Part shown: piece after piece, positions 1 to 10,846 of the stretch | How the letters are laid out: the number at the start of each line of letters is the position of its first letter | Numbering within the stretch: position 1 is the first letter of the stretch | Assembly: GCA_030867875.1 (NCBI GenBank) | Contig: JAOWCC010001634.1 | Location: 54,222,021 to 54,286,020, forward strand | Reading direction: 5' to 3' | Length of the DNA: 64,000 nucleotides | Source of the DNA: Actinernus sp. WN-2022 | Taxonomy: Eukaryota; Cnidaria; Anthozoa; Actiniaria; Actinernidae | Notes under the pieces: model-generated | What the model was told of the DNA's origin: nothing | The model's database searches: none | The model's input: the letters and a program-made list of their open reading frames with translations, nothing else | Position numbers and translations under genes: made by a program

Positions 1-268
1 CACTTAAAAGGAAATTCACATATATATATATATACACTTAAAGGAAATTCACTATATATACTTAAAGGTTTAATTTTTTGCCATGATTTTGCCAGTCTTT
101 TTTCGATAAACGAATTAATCAAAAAATGAAAACTATTTCCATTCCGTGGATGCTTTTTATATGGGTGTTGCGATTTATTATTCAATGAACCTTATCGCAT
201 TCCATGTTGTGATTCTATGTAATGATTTCATTATATAGAATCTCCTATAAAGAAAGGTTAAAGAATAT
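1..268. repeat. Left terminal inverted repeat of Polinton-like element
   Basis: This stretch reappears in inverted orientation at about 27,388-27,660, with almost full identity through the segment between the satellite and the inner boundary (the shared inner block is GGTTAAAGAATAT at 256-268). The outermost 65 or so bases are the same AT-rich satellite that ends the element on the right. The window probably begins inside the repeat, so the true outer terminus is not seen. Terminal inverted repeats of several hundred bases are the rule for Polintons. Confidence 0.85.
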
Positions 269-620
269 TTTCCATAATAAACAGCTTGAATATGTTTGGA
301 TTATATTGCGTGATTCTTAGAAAATAGGAAGTCGATGATGTTATATGAAGGGATTTTCCCTCTGAAGTACTATGTCTAAACATGTCTATTGTATTAAGGT
401 CGTGTGATCGTCATATAACTAACACCCGATTATTAGGTATAAAAATAGTTAAGTAAGATTTACTACGATATTTTAAAGAAGATTTTACCCAAAAGTTTAC
501 TCAGACTTTGATTCAAGATGCCTAAGTCGATTACAACTTTACAAAATCAGATAACCAATTGTGAAAAGTCGATTTCAGAAGCTTTGATGTTAAGTAGTAT
601 CTTATATAATAATACGCTAA

Positions 621-663
621 GTGTGTGTGAGTGTGTGTGTGTGTGTGTGTGGGTGTGTGTGTG
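621..663. repeat. GT microsatellite
   Basis: Alternating GT with a few interruptions. Open frames on both strands across it (Cys/Val or Thr/His runs) are products of the repeat. Confidence 0.9.
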
Positions 664-878
664 ACGCTCTTTCCCAGCCCCCCTCGCCGGATCGATATCC
701 TAATATGGAGGACGCGCGCGCGCGCGTCCGAAAATGGCGCCAAAACGTGACGGCCACAGGTATCCCAACGAAGACGACGAATCATGCGAAAAGTTGCTCT
801 CTGTTTTGGTCTTGGTTGCATTTGAGGAAATAATGTTAAAAAGAAATGAGTTTTCTCAAGTTCTACACTTAGTTGGGG

Positions 879-1010
879 GAGCAAGCCATCGAGCTTACGG
901 GAATCTGTTTTAGGGAAAACCTGGGCGAGCAAGCCATCGAGTTTAGGGGAATCTATTTTAGGGAAATCCTAGGCGAGCAAGCCATCGAGTTTACGGGAAT
1001 GTTTCGGAAA
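879..1010 (+). repeat. 48-base minisatellite, three copies
   Basis: The block beginning GAGCAAGCCATCGAG starts at 879, 927 and 975, exactly 48 bases apart. Because 48 is divisible by three, the repeat reads as a 16-residue repeat in an open frame (873-1058, repeating GEQAIE). No start context or homologous family is recognised, so coding is not claimed. Confidence 0.75.
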
Positions 1011-1417
1011 ACCTATCGCCAGGCGAAGCGGCCGAAGTCAAACGACCGAACGAGGTAAGACCAGGTATTCAAACACAGTTAGAAATGTTGTCTGTGTAAA
1101 AGGCTGTTCATTTATTTATCTTACAACTCTATGATGTGTCTAAGAGTAAGATATTTTGTCCATGTCTGTTTTCTGTAGTTTCCTGTGTTCTTAGATATAA
1201 AAACCAACTGTTTCCTCGGCCAACTATTGTAAGATTTTCAGACCATAAACTCACTACAACCAGACATTCAAATAACTTGGCTTTCGATTATAGTTTTTTT
1301 TTCGTTTTCCTGCTTCGATCAATCTCTTTATGCGACCATATTTGTTTTCGTCACACGAATTCATGTCTCGAGCTGTCTGTGACCGTCAGTTTTGGCACTT
1401 TTTCGACAATAGGTATA

Positions 1418-1529
1418 ATGGTGCTCATCGGTTTGAGAAATTAACTGAGATCCGTGAGATATTATTGCTTGTGATGGTGCTCATCGGTTTGAGAAATTAA
1501 CTGAGATCCGTGATATATTATTGCTTGTT
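1418..1529. repeat. 56-base tandem duplication
   Basis: The block starting ATGGTGCTCATCGG at 1418 is repeated from 1474 with one or two mismatches. It is a recent local duplication in non-coding sequence. Confidence 0.8.
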
Positions 1530-1713
1530 TTTAATCAAAATACAACTTTGAAAACATCAACACGCTAAAAACCTCCAGTACACAACCTCCAGTGCCAGGA
1601 TCCGGTCAGCCGGCTAGACTATGTTACTATATCACATTTGTTGATTTCATCAGGAGTGTAAGTTCCGCGGGTCCCTGCTAGTAAAAATATAATCTTTATT
1701 AATAGTATATAGA

Positions 1714-2305
1714 ATGAGTTGTAATTTAGAAATTCATAATGAATTTAAGAATATGGGAGAGTTTACTTGCCCTTTCTGTGATGAAAAATTGAAAGATTAT
1801 ATAAGTAAAAAAAGAAATAGATGAGTCATGTTGTAATGATAAACAAATAATTAATGACAATGGTATGAATGTTTGTTTAAACTGTGGCGTGGTCAATGGT
1901 TATGATTTAGCACCTGAATATATTGATTTTAATAAAAATAAATACAGAATAAGGAGAAAATCTGTTTATCATAGAAAGTATCATTTAAATAATCATATTT
2001 TAAAGAAGTTTGATTTGCGATTTACTGAATATGAAGACATCCTCCATAGCTTTAAACAACTGGAAGACGCTATGGGTGAATTAGAGCAACCTAGGAAGAG
2101 ATATCCTATGTTAGATTATCTATCTTATAAGCTGTTTCAATTGAAGTATTATGAAAGCCACTATCAAAATTATAAAGCTAACATGAATAAATGTGTAAGG
2201 CCCATTGGTAAGAAGACCCTTAGACAATATGAATTATTATGGAAGAAATTATGTGACATAAATAAATGGCTTCGTATAAAGACTAATAATTATGTTTTTT
2301 TATGA
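1714..2305 (+). pseudogene. VLTF3-like late transcription factor, frameshifted
   Basis: An ATG at 1714 opens a frame with a first zinc-ribbon half (CPFC). The frame breaks at the A-run near 1808-1815 and resumes one base off, with a second half (CLNCG) and then basic and aromatic text including RKYHLNNHI and YPMLDYLSYKLFQL, ending at 2305. The paired CxxC knuckles followed by an HL motif and a C-terminal helical part resemble the poxvirus VLTF3 / A2L late transcription factor family, which occurs in large DNA viruses and some Polinton-related elements and would direct late viral transcription. The family call is from recollected motif layout. The reading-frame break could be a real mutation or a homopolymer sequencing error. 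Confidence 0.55.
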
Positions 2306-2325
2306 AGAAGGCCAAGAAGAAGATA

Positions 2326-2517
2326 TTATAGTTTAGGATGTAAACGTTTATCGTATTTGATTTTATATTGGTCGATTAGTGGGCATAAATCTGTGACTTG
2401 ATTATCCAACCAATTCAACTCTAGGATAAACATTTCTATATCATAATCTTCTCCACGTAGAAATGAACGTATTTCATTCAACACTTTCTGATAACTTGTA
2501 TGTGCGAATTTACACAT
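2326..2517 (-). pseudogene. C-terminal half of hydrophobic Polinton protein, cut off by LINE
   Basis: Sixty-three codons starting CKFAHTSYQKVLNEIRSFLR and ending with a stop at 2326. The sequence fits as the missing C-terminal helical part of the protein whose N-terminal half lies at 7467-7772: that half stops making sense right after NRKIEI, at the 5' end of the LINE, and this piece begins directly at the other LINE edge. The apparent start ATG is therefore probably an internal methionine. The protein is a conserved unknown of such elements in my recollection. No function is assigned. Confidence 0.6.
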
Positions 2518-2878
2518 TTGGTTTAATGAGTTTAATGATTCATATTAATGATATTGTTAAAATTACAATATTAAGCCGAAGCCAGAGGCTTATTTGGCAA
2601 CTAGGTCAAGGTACAGTGCTTTAGAAACATTTTTTTACATTGTCATACAGGCTACTGATGAATCACAATTATAAAGTTATTAATCACAATAATGGGAAAT
2701 AGAATAAAAAAAAAAAAAAAGAGGAAGCTATTTCTAGTACATAATATTGATTGAATATTACAAGAGGTAGAGTGGTGCAATTAAAGTAGCATTTCTATTA
2801 CATAACTATTACATTAATTCAACATAAATACTATATAAGCACTAGTACCAATGTATTAAATAACTAAATAAACATATT

Positions 2879-5800
2879 TTAGTTCAGAGATACGAGAGAA
2901 AGGAAATAATTCTTAAGTAGTTTCTTATAATTATATGTTTTTAGAGATTGTCGAAGTTGTAAAGGAAGAGAGTTCCAAATGGTGGGTCCTTGAACGCGAA
3001 TTGAGTAAATAAGTTTGTGATGATGAAGATGTAAATCATCTATATGTCTAGTAAAATAATGGTGAAAATCATAATTGAAATTAAAAAGTAAGGATATTGA
3101 GGAAGGCAACTGCTTTTGGGTATGTAAAAAAAAATGATATTTGATATTTGAAAACTTCGAAAATACTGAAGATGCTAAAATGGTTAAATAGGGGAAGGGA
3201 AGGTGTTTGTGGGGGTGAATGAGTAATAATACGAAGTACTTTTTTTGTAATTGGTGTATAGGTTTTAAGTGAGAGGGAAAGGTTGATGCCCAAATTATGT
3301 TACAGTACTGAAGATAGGGTAATACTAAGGAATTATAAAGTATATGAAGAGTGTTAGTATTAAAGAATTGTCGGGCTTTACTTATAATTCCTATGCTTTT
3401 TGCCATTTTTGTACTAATGGTTTTAATGTGTGGCTTCCAGGAAAGATGTTGATGAATGATAACACCTAAAAAAATAGTTTGCTCGGTTCTATTTATATTA
3501 TGATTATCAATGGAAATGGTTAAATTAGTAAAGTTAATTTTTTTCCTGGGGGGATGAAATAGAATGAATTTAGTTTTATCTGGATGTAAGGAAAGTCTAT
3601 TGGCTTTAAGCCAGTCTCTTCAACAGTCTCTTCAGTCTCTCCAACATGTGTTAATTCACTATTTATAATATTTGACAGTTCTGAAATATTCTTACTACTA
3701 TAAAATATATTGGTATCATCAGCAAATAAAATAAAAGATAGTTGTGAGGAACTATTGAAAATATCATTTATGTAAATAAGGAATAAGAGTGGCCCCAGAA
3801 TTGAACCTGTGGAACACCACATGGGATAGGTTTAGGCAAGGATCTCACACTGTCTATCTCAACATATTGTTTTCTGGATGAAAGATAACGTTTCAACCAT
3901 TGTAACGGTATTCCTCGAATGCCATAGAATTCAAGTTTATCTAGAAGAATAGAGTGGTTGACAGTATCAAATGCTTTTTTAAAGTCAATAAATATACCAA
4001 TTGTAAATTCGTTTTTTTCAAACGATTGCATAATTTTGTCTAAAGCTCAAGGATGGCCATAAATGTAGAGTGATTTTTTCGAAATCCATATTGGTGGTTA
4101 CTAAGAATTTTGTGTTTTATTAAGTAATCAAGAATTCTTTGGTACATAACTTTTTCCAAAATTTTCGAAAAACAAGGAAGAATAGATATTGGTCGATAAT
4201 TGCTGAAATTTTGCTGGTCGTCATTTTTGTAGATAGGTATAACTTTACCTATCTTTAGTTTATCTGGTACAACACCAGTAGAAATTGATGTATTCCATAT
4301 ATTAGACAAAGGAAGGGCAAGTAAATCTATAGTTTCCTTGATGGGAAGAATGTTGATGCCATCAGAGCCTTCAGCTTTGGTTATTTTTAGGGACGTGACA
4401 ATTGATACGACTTCATCAGGAGATGTGGGAGAAAGAAAGATACTCTGAGGATAAGTTCCTTTAAGATAGGCTGTATGACTAGTAGCACTGGGTAATATTT
4501 TGTTTGCAAGAGAAGGTCCAACATTTGTGAAAAAAGCATTGAATTTGTTTACGATTTGTGTTAAGTCAGTATATGAGCCATTTGTGTCTTTCGTATGTGA
4601 TGATAGTTTTTTTGATATGACTTCTTTAATGGTGGACCATGTGTTTTTTAAAGAGCAAGATGCAGATGACAGTTTGTCATGGTAGTATTTTTTTCTGGCT
4701 AGTATTACCGTATGATTATATTTATTTCGATATTTAGTGTATTTGATTTTGTTCATGCTTGATGGGTTCAGTAACAGTTGCTTGTAAAGGGCGTTTTTTC
4801 TTCGACAAGAGTTTTGTAAGCCAGTAGTGAACCATGGTTTGGAATTTGATCTTCTATTGAACACCACAGTTTTTAATGGAAAATATTTTTCATAAATAGG
4901 AATTAGTACGTCGATAAAATGATTATAGCCATCATTGGGATTGGTATATGAATCAGTGAATGTCCAGTCAATAAGGGCAAGTTCAGAACGAAAGTTTATA
5001 ATATTAGTAGGAGACATATGACGTTTTTTTATTGTTGGAGGCCTACAGTTGTGAATAAGTGTTGTATTTGTTATTTGAAATATCGGAAGATGATCAGATA
5101 TATCAGTATAAAGAATACCACTGATCTTGCTGTGATCTAGGTTATTACTGAATATGTTGTCTATTAAGGTAGCAGAATGAGAAGTAATTCTGGTTGGTTT
5201 TGATATCAGTGGATAAAAACTATTAGACATCATAAGGTCCAAAAAGTCATTAGTTGGTTCATGAGAATCGCAGTTCAACATATTAATATTGAAATCACCT
5301 AAAATGTAGCACTTTTTATTTTCAAAACTTAGTTTAGATAAGGTATGTCTAAAACTATCAATAAAATTGTTTACATCAACATCTGGAGGCTTATATAAAC
5401 AACCTATAATTATGTTTTTGTCATGCGTTTGAATAATTTCTGAAAATATTGATTCATATTTTTTTTAGTCTTTGGATTCAAGATCACGACGGATTTTAAA
5501 ATTATATAAATTACTGATAAACAAACCCACACCTCCACCCATTTTATGTCTTCTAGGATTTGAAAGAAAGCTATACCCTGGGAGATTATAGATATCACTA
5601 GTATTATCATCTAGTCAAGTTTCTGAAATTCCTACAGCGGAAAAAGGAACATCCAAAGTAGATAGATAATCATACAGATCTTCACAATGTTTTTTTAAAC
5701 TCCTTATATTAATATGAAAAGTGGAAAAGCTATGCGAGAGTTTGGGAAAATATTTATTAAATTCAATGGAAGTAAAATAAGCACAGTTAGAAAGAAGGTT

Positions 5801-6181
5801 AGAATTATTCACTAGGATATTAGTATCAGGGTCAAGTTCTGAAGAATTGATTAATTTACGGGTTTCAGAGTCTTCTATAAAAGGGTTATAAGATTTGTTT
5901 TTCAATTTAGCAATGTCAAAGTTAGAGTCGAATATACTATGGAGGTCACATATAGCAAAATAGAAATCATCATCATCTTCAAAATGGTTAAAGGGGAATA
6001 TATCAGACAAACATGTGGAACAGAACCAAGGATCATTAGTAACAGAAAGTGCTAGATAATCTGAAGAGAATAATTTTGAACATTTAAGATGAGTCCATAA
6101 CATACAGCTATCACAGTAGATAGCTTTATGATTTTTGTGTACAGAGTATTTGCAGACGGAACATGGATATAGAACTACCAT
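2879..6181 (-). pseudogene. LINE ORF2: PHD finger, endonuclease and reverse transcriptase, broken
   Basis: The protein would nick target DNA and reverse transcribe LINE RNA. An ATG at 6181 opens a PHD-type zinc finger (CSVCKYSVHKNH, CDSC, WFCSTC). The apurinic-like endonuclease follows from HINIRSL through YKPPD and GDFNI to SDHLPIF. Reverse transcriptase motifs are YRPISILP, then DFKKAFDTVNH (motif A aspartates), GSILGPLLFLIYIND, and FADDT (motif C), with a C-terminal region ending GPTIWNSLPLQLR at 2879. Breaks include a stop near 5612, one near 5470, a frameshift near 5285-5400, a shift around 4035 and two shifts around 3410-3820. The copy is not functional. The PHD finger before the endonuclease is known in several CR1/L2-group LINEs. 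Confidence 0.85.
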
Positions 6182-6539
6182 AAGAAACAATGAAATAGAT
6201 TAATGATAAGTAAGTAAAATACAGATAAATTAGTAAGTGATAAACACTAAACACAAAATAGATAAATAAGTTAAATATTAAACACTTGATTATATAGATA
6301 AGTTTGATACTTAAACACTTAAACTACGGAAAGACAAGATTGATGTATAACTACAGTTTTTTTGTAAGAAAGTTATAAGATTAAGAATGCAATGTCTGCT
6401 AAGATTTTGAATAACTACATGTACTTTCCTACTTAGCTTTTCCAAGGTATTTGACCAAGACACTGGTACATAGAGTAGAACATTTCTCAACAGTGTGACT
6501 GTCCTGGCAAGATATTATGCCATCATTTGCCCATTTAGT

Positions 6540-7343
6540 TTAGGGATATTTGTCCAAAAGATGCTGGCAGTGTCTCAGAGTAGAACACTTCTCAATAATG
6601 TTACTGTCCTGGACTGGACGGAAGAATATCATGCCATCATTTGTCCAGACGCGGTTCACTTTATCTTGAGCATTATTGCGTAAGTGGGCAAGAATACGGC
6701 GCCTCGGCTGAGTCAAGTCTTCTTGGATATAGTACTGGGACTTGTTGGTCTTCAGAAGCCACTTTTTTCTCATGATTTCCACTTTAGTATCATGCCTTGT
6801 CAGTCGAACTATAATTGGTCTTGGCTTCGCAGGGTTTTTTTCAACACGATGCGATCTGCTGATATCTTGTTCATCTAGATCCAGACCTAGTTCTTTTTCG
6901 GCAAATTCTAAAACAAGATCATTCGTAGATTGTGTACTATCAGGATCAGTATTATCTTGTTCCGGAATCCCGAAAATTCTGATATTTGTTCTCCGAGTGT
7001 ACTGCTCCAAGTCGTCCAATCGGGATTCGTACTCCTCTGTGCGTTTTAGCAGTTCTAACTGCTGAGCTTTCACCATTTCTTGCTTTTCTTGCACTTCATT
7101 GACTTGGAAGTGAATAGAATCACCAAGAGAGTCTTTAAGTTCCTGTGAGGAGAGATAATTGTCAACTGCTGCCTTGGCAGTTGCTATTATCTGTGGTTCC
7201 AACACCGTTTTGACCATATTCGGTAAGGCATTTGTAAGCCATTCGTCGATCTTGAGCTCGAGTTTTTGCCAGATTAGGTCTGTTAATTCATCAACATTAA
7301 GTTCATCGGCTCTCGAGGCACTCCTTTTAGTTCTCTGTGTCAT
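6540..7343 (-). CDS. LINE ORF1 protein (coiled coil, RRM, C-terminal domain)
   Basis: An intact 267-codon frame from ATG at 7343. The first half is helical (residues about 15-110) and includes a heptad-rich coiled coil (QEKQEMVKAQQLELLKRTEE). It is followed by LEQYTRRTNIRIFGIPE, the typical entry into the RNA-recognition motif of ORF1 proteins, then ISRSHRVEKNPAKPRPIIVR and YIQEDLTQPRR of the C-terminal domain. Such proteins trimerise, bind LINE RNA and act as chaperones during target-primed reverse transcription. Its first 78 codons are reproduced at 9,531-9,763 and 11,951-12,184 by the 2.42-kb tandem duplication. The frame is open while ORF2 is broken. Confidence 0.85.
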   Translation of the reverse strand: MTQRTKRSASRADELNVDELTDLIWQKLELKIDEWLTNALPNMVKTVLEPQIIATAKAAVDNYLSSQELKDSLGDSIHFQVNEVQEKQEMVKAQQLELLKRTEEYESRLDDLEQYTRRTNIRIFGIPEQDNTDPDSTQSTNDLVLEFAEKELGLDLDEQDISRSHRVEKNPAKPRPIIVRLTRHDTKVEIMRKKWLLKTNKSQYYIQEDLTQPRRRILAHLRNNAQDKVNRVWTNDGMIFFRPVQDSNIIEKCSTLRHCQHLLDKYP

Positions 7344-7382
7344 AATTAGGTATTTAAACTAATGTAGTTAAGATAACATTGG

Positions 7383-7772
7383 TTAAATCCGTAGTAAAGA
7401 AAGCGATTTCAGCAGCACAATAAAAACATGGCCGTCTTGTTCACTGACCGCTGACCACTCTCCAATTTCTATTTTTCTATTATAGTTTTTCATTTTCAAA
7501 AACCCTTGTAGCACCAATTCAGTTCCTGAAATAATGCCAAGAATCACTGGGTTAAGAGTCACACCACCAGAAATGATACCCACACTAGTCAGTCCAATTG
7601 ACGATAAGCTCAGAGTTGTGTTAACCTTTTTAAAATGTTTATACGCCTGCTTATGACACCGAGTCTTCTTATGATAGTAAGCATATAGTTTCTTCAACGT
7701 CTCGACCTCTGCTTCGCTCAGATTTCCATCTATATGATTGAAATTGAATACTTTAATCTTTGTTTTAACCAT
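7383..7772 (-). pseudogene. Hydrophobic Polinton protein, N-terminal half (copy 1)
   Basis: ATG at 7772. A helical N-terminal segment (LSEAEVETLKKLYAYYHKK) is followed by a hydrophobic stretch, residues about 54-92 (SIGLTSVGIISGGVTLNPVI and onward), that could be one or two membrane segments. After NRKIEI the frame runs into the LINE 5' UTR and ends at 7383, so the last 28 or so residues are not its own. The genuine C-terminal part is at 2326-2517 on the other side of the LINE. A glycine-rich hydrophobic core and its place beside capsid and fibre genes suggest a membrane-interacting virion or lysis role, but that is inference only. Confidence 0.65.
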
Positions 7773-7797
7773 AGTTCTATATTATATGAATACATTA

Positions 7798-8399
7798 TTA
7801 GTTTGAAGTGTATATATTAACACCAGATTGAGTAGATTTAGTCATCCCTGTAAGCTCCTCAACTGTAATTGTTGATTTTACATATCCATTCCAAGCTGCA
7901 TTAATATCGTTAAAAAGCTTATTTAATGTCATTGTTCCAGTATCAGTGATTTTTACTTCTAACTTGTATATGTGCGTGTTTGTACTTAATGCTTGATGAT
8001 ATGACACGTCTGTTATACTGGTCATTGTTTCTGGGTTTACTGCAAGTTCGGCTCCGAAACTGCATCTGTTTCGGTTTCCAAGTGTTGCGTTTGGTAAGTT
8101 ACTGATACCAATATATGTTTGTAAGTGATCAGCAATGCAGAGCCAACGAAACCAGAAATTACCACCCCCTGTATTATTACCTATATATAAATTACATGAC
8201 AGCCGCATCATATTATTTACGCCTTTTGGTTTTATTTGAATTTCGTAATTCGTAATATATATCCAATCAGTATCACTATAACTAAAGAGAGTTGATATCT
8301 CCCGTGCATTATAACTGATTACCTAACAGAAATCATATCATTTATCATTGTTTCGTGTGTGGTTTTATTTATTTCAGACCCTGTATTAAATACTTCCAT
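7798..8399 (-). pseudogene. Unassigned virion-type protein b (copy 1), frameshifted
   Basis: An ATG at 8399 opens a frame (EVFNTGSEINK) that hits a stop near 8320. One frame over, the text continues without stops through SDTDWIYITNYEIQIKP, LSCNLYIGNNTGGGNFWFRW and ITVEELTGMTKSTQSGVNIY to the stop at 7798. Beta-rich composition, many Asn/Thr/Gly and the position between the fibre and hydrophobic protein genes suggest a small jelly-roll or spike-like structural protein. I recall similar proteins only as uncharacterised. The same frame break is present in all three copies, so it predates the duplication and is not a sequencing error of one copy. Confidence 0.55.
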
Positions 8400-8426
8400 T
8401 TTATTATACTATTTGATTATATAATT

Positions 8427-9035
8427 TTATGTAAATGAAGCATTTCCATTACTGTCAAATTGACAGTTCAATCCGTCATATCCCATTGCAATGATATAGC
8501 TCTCTCTTTGATTTGGCCCAGTGTTGATCCAGATTTTGCTATTGGTAGTAAATGTTATATTAACTTCAAAGACTTTATTGATGTTATTCCAAAATGTCTT
8601 AGAGAAATTTGTGAATTGTATTGGTCTGAACGTTTGATTAGAATAGGAAACAACCTCTGGAATAGGTTCGGAATATAATATGAATCTGTCTAACGGAGAC
8701 GTACCTTCATCAATAGTATTAAGAATGTTACCAGCCTTTGAACTAGATACGTAAAATAGCCCATATAACTAAAAAACCGTAGCTTTTGTGGTTCGTAAAG
8801 TGAACTGAGCTACACGCACAGTGTTATTTACGGGTCGTTGTATGTATATCTTCTGGCCTACCATGTTGGCCTGGATTGAAGTTTTAATTGGTATTAAATC
8901 GTTGATTCTAGTTGTAATAATATATTCATTATCATCAAATACAGAAGGATTCACGAATGTTGTTATGTCTAATGTCTCTTGAACAATAGCGACATAAATA
9001 GTTATTATTTGATTGGTTGACTGATTATGGCTCAA
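8427..9035 (-). pseudogene. Unassigned virion-type protein c (copy 1), start lost and one stop
   Basis: A 203-codon frame runs from 9035 to a stop at 8427 with a single internal TAG at 8769-8771. The first codon in the expected place is TTG (TTGAGCCAT), with an upstream in-frame stop, so the ATG seems lost by one substitution. Text includes QEILD-like segments (VQETLDITTFVNPSVFDDNE), IYIQRPVNNTVRVA, and a Phe/Asn/Ser-rich C-terminal half ending with Asn-Ala-Ser-Phe-Thr. The mix of beta-prone segments suggests a structural protein. No family is recognised. Its place directly after the fibre gene suggests a fibre-associated or vertex role. Confidence 0.5.
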
Positions 9036-9057
9036 TGTAAATTATAGTTTATCTGTG

Positions 9058-9529
9058 TTAATGATAGATGTCGTTATAACTTAGCTCTTTAAATCCTGTG
9101 TTTGTAGATTGTATTCTTCCACTTTTTAATGTGTTTGATATGAAACTTAAGTTCTGTTCAATTGATAAAGAGTTTAGTGTTATGTTTCCAATATTTGCAT
9201 AAGCTTGGACCCGAACTGTGTAGTTGCTGTTATCTTGTAACCCTATGTTTGGATTATCATTTTTTGGTAGAGTCATGGTTAGTTTTTCTATTGCATTAGG
9301 TGGGAATGTCTCAATAATTCTAAATCCTTGATGTTCTGGAATGGTGTTATTCAAAATGTATGCATCTTTAACAACAGTGAATGTAGTCACATTACTTGAC
9401 GTTGCCCAATTACTAGGTTTCATAAGGAATTTACCACAATTGAACGTTTTACTACTATACATAACACTTGATCCTTGATCACCTTTATCACCCTTTACTT
9501 TTAATGAATTAAGTTGTTGTTGAGTGAAA
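9058..9529 (-). pseudogene. Fibre protein C-terminal part (copy 1), truncated by duplication joint
   Basis: Carries one collagen-like repeat (GDKGDQG) and the globular C-terminal part seen in the full gene at 13,885-14,733. Its upstream end is fused near 9529 to LINE ORF1 sequence, giving a chimeric open frame back to 9585 with no ATG. Near the 3' end a 1-base insertion (TTATAACTT at about 9075) changes the last residues relative to copies 2 and 3. Confidence 0.75.
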
Positions 9530-9763
9530 GTGAATAGAATCACCAAGAGAGTCTTTAAGTTCCTGTGAGGAGAGATAATTGTCAACTGCTGCCTTGGCAG
9601 TTGCTATTATCTGTGGTTCCAACACCGTTTTGACCATATTCGGTAAGGCATTTGTAAGCCATTCGTCGATCTTGAGCTCGAGTTTTTGCCAGATTAGGTC
9701 TGTTAATTCATCAACATTAAGTTCATCGGCTCTCGAGGCACTCCTTTTAGTTCTCTGTGTCAT
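9530..9763 (-). pseudogene. LINE ORF1 5' fragment (duplication copy)
   Basis: The first 78 codons of the LINE ORF1 repeated from 7109-7343, then read into the fibre repeat to a stop at 9509. It is produced by the tandem duplication, not by a new LINE insertion: it lacks any 3' end and its joint is the same at 11,951. Confidence 0.85.
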
Positions 9764-9802
9764 AATTAGGTATTTAAACTAATGTAGTTAAGATAACATT
9801 GG

Positions 9803-10192
9803 TTAAATCCGTAGTAAAGAAAGCGATTTCAGCAGCACAATAAAAACATGGCCGTCTTGTTCACTGACCGCTGACCACTCTCCAATTTCTATTTTTCTAT
9901 TATAGTTTTTCATTTTCAAAAGCCCTTGTAGCACCAATTCAGTTCCTGAAATAATGCCAAGAATCACTGGGTTAAGAGTCACACCACCAGAAATGATACC
10001 CACACTAGTCAGTCCAATTGACGATAAGCTCAGAGTTGTGTTAACCTTTTTAAAATGTTTATACGCCTGCTTATGACACCTAGTCTTCTTATGATAGTAA
10101 GCATATAGTTTCTTCAACGTCTCGACCTCTGCTTCGCTCAGATTTCCATCTATATGATTGAAATTGAATACTTTAATCTTTGTTTTAACCAT
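9803..10192 (-). pseudogene. Hydrophobic Polinton protein, N-terminal half (copy 2)
   Basis: Same 129-codon frame as 7383-7772, including the LINE-derived tail, with one residue difference (Leu for Phe after LVLQG). The presence of the LINE 5' end in this copy shows that the LINE was already in place when the unit was duplicated. Confidence 0.65.
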
Positions 10193-10217
10193 AGTTCTAT
10201 ATTATATGAATACATTA

Positions 10218-10819
10218 TTAGTTTGAAGTGTATATATTAACACCAGATTGAGTAGATTTAGTCATCCCTGTAAGCTCCTCAACTGTAATTGTTGATTTTA
10301 CATATCCATTCCAAGCTGCATTAATATCGTTAAAAAGCTTATTTAATGTCATTGTTCCAGTATCAGTGATTTTTACTTGTAACTTGTATATGTGCGTGTT
10401 TGTACTTAATGCTTGATGATATGACACGTCTGTTATACTGGTCATTGTTTCTGGGTTTACTGCAAGTTCGGCTCCGAAACTGCATCTGTTTCGGTTTCCA
10501 AGTGTTGTGTTTGGTAAGTTACTGATACCAATATATGTTTGTAAGTGATCAGCAATGCAGAGCCAACGAAACCAGAAATTACCACCCCCTGTATTATTAC
10601 CTATATATAAATTACATGACAGCCGCATCATATTATTTACGCCTTTTGGTTTTATTTGAATTTCGTAATTCGTAATATATATCCAATCAGTATCACTATA
10701 ACTAAAGAGAGTTGATATCTCCCGTGCATTATAACTGATTACCTAACAGAAATCATATCATTTATCATTGTTTCGTGTGTAGTTTTATTTATTTCAGACC
10801 CTGTATTAAATACTTCCAT
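10218..10819 (-). pseudogene. Unassigned virion-type protein b (copy 2)
   Basis: Copy of 7798-8399 with the same internal frame break and two residue changes in the longer frame (Thr for Ala in LPNATLG, Gln for Glu in YKLEVK). Confidence 0.55.
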
Positions 10820-10846
10820 TTTATTATACTATTTGATTATATAATT

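Larger units (their letters stand above)
269..1713. other. Gene-free stretch inside left end of element
   Basis: I see no convincing gene here. It holds a GT microsatellite, a short CG-alternating palindrome near 711-729, a 48-base minisatellite and a 56-base duplication. The base composition between about 660 and 1,060 is richer in GC than the flanking element, so a decayed insertion of about 1.2 kb is likely, although I could not find its ends. Short open frames here are explained by the repeats. Confidence 0.5.
2519..7466 (-). mobile_element. Full-length CR1/L2-type LINE retrotransposon
   Basis: About 4.95 kb on the minus strand: a short 5' UTR (about 7344-7466), ORF1 (6540-7343), a spacer of about 360 bases, a broken ORF2 (2879-6181) and a 3' UTR. 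The 3' end carries a short direct repeat (ATTAAACTC then ATTAAACC, read on the minus strand) instead of a poly-A tail, as is usual for CR1/L2 elements. Its edges coincide with the break in the Polinton hydrophobic protein gene, giving an independent estimate of the termini to within a few bases. A target duplication, if any, is only a few bases long (AAAT or similar) and is not certain. Confidence 0.8.

Noticed and set aside
531..932. 133-codon minus-strand open frame
   Set aside because: It runs through the GT microsatellite (Thr-His repeats) and the minisatellite edge, with no domain.
9058..9585. Separate gene beginning TIISPHRNLKTLLVILF
   Set aside because: The N-terminus is LINE ORF1 sequence read in another frame from a TTG; it is a duplication joint, not a real signal-peptide-bearing gene.
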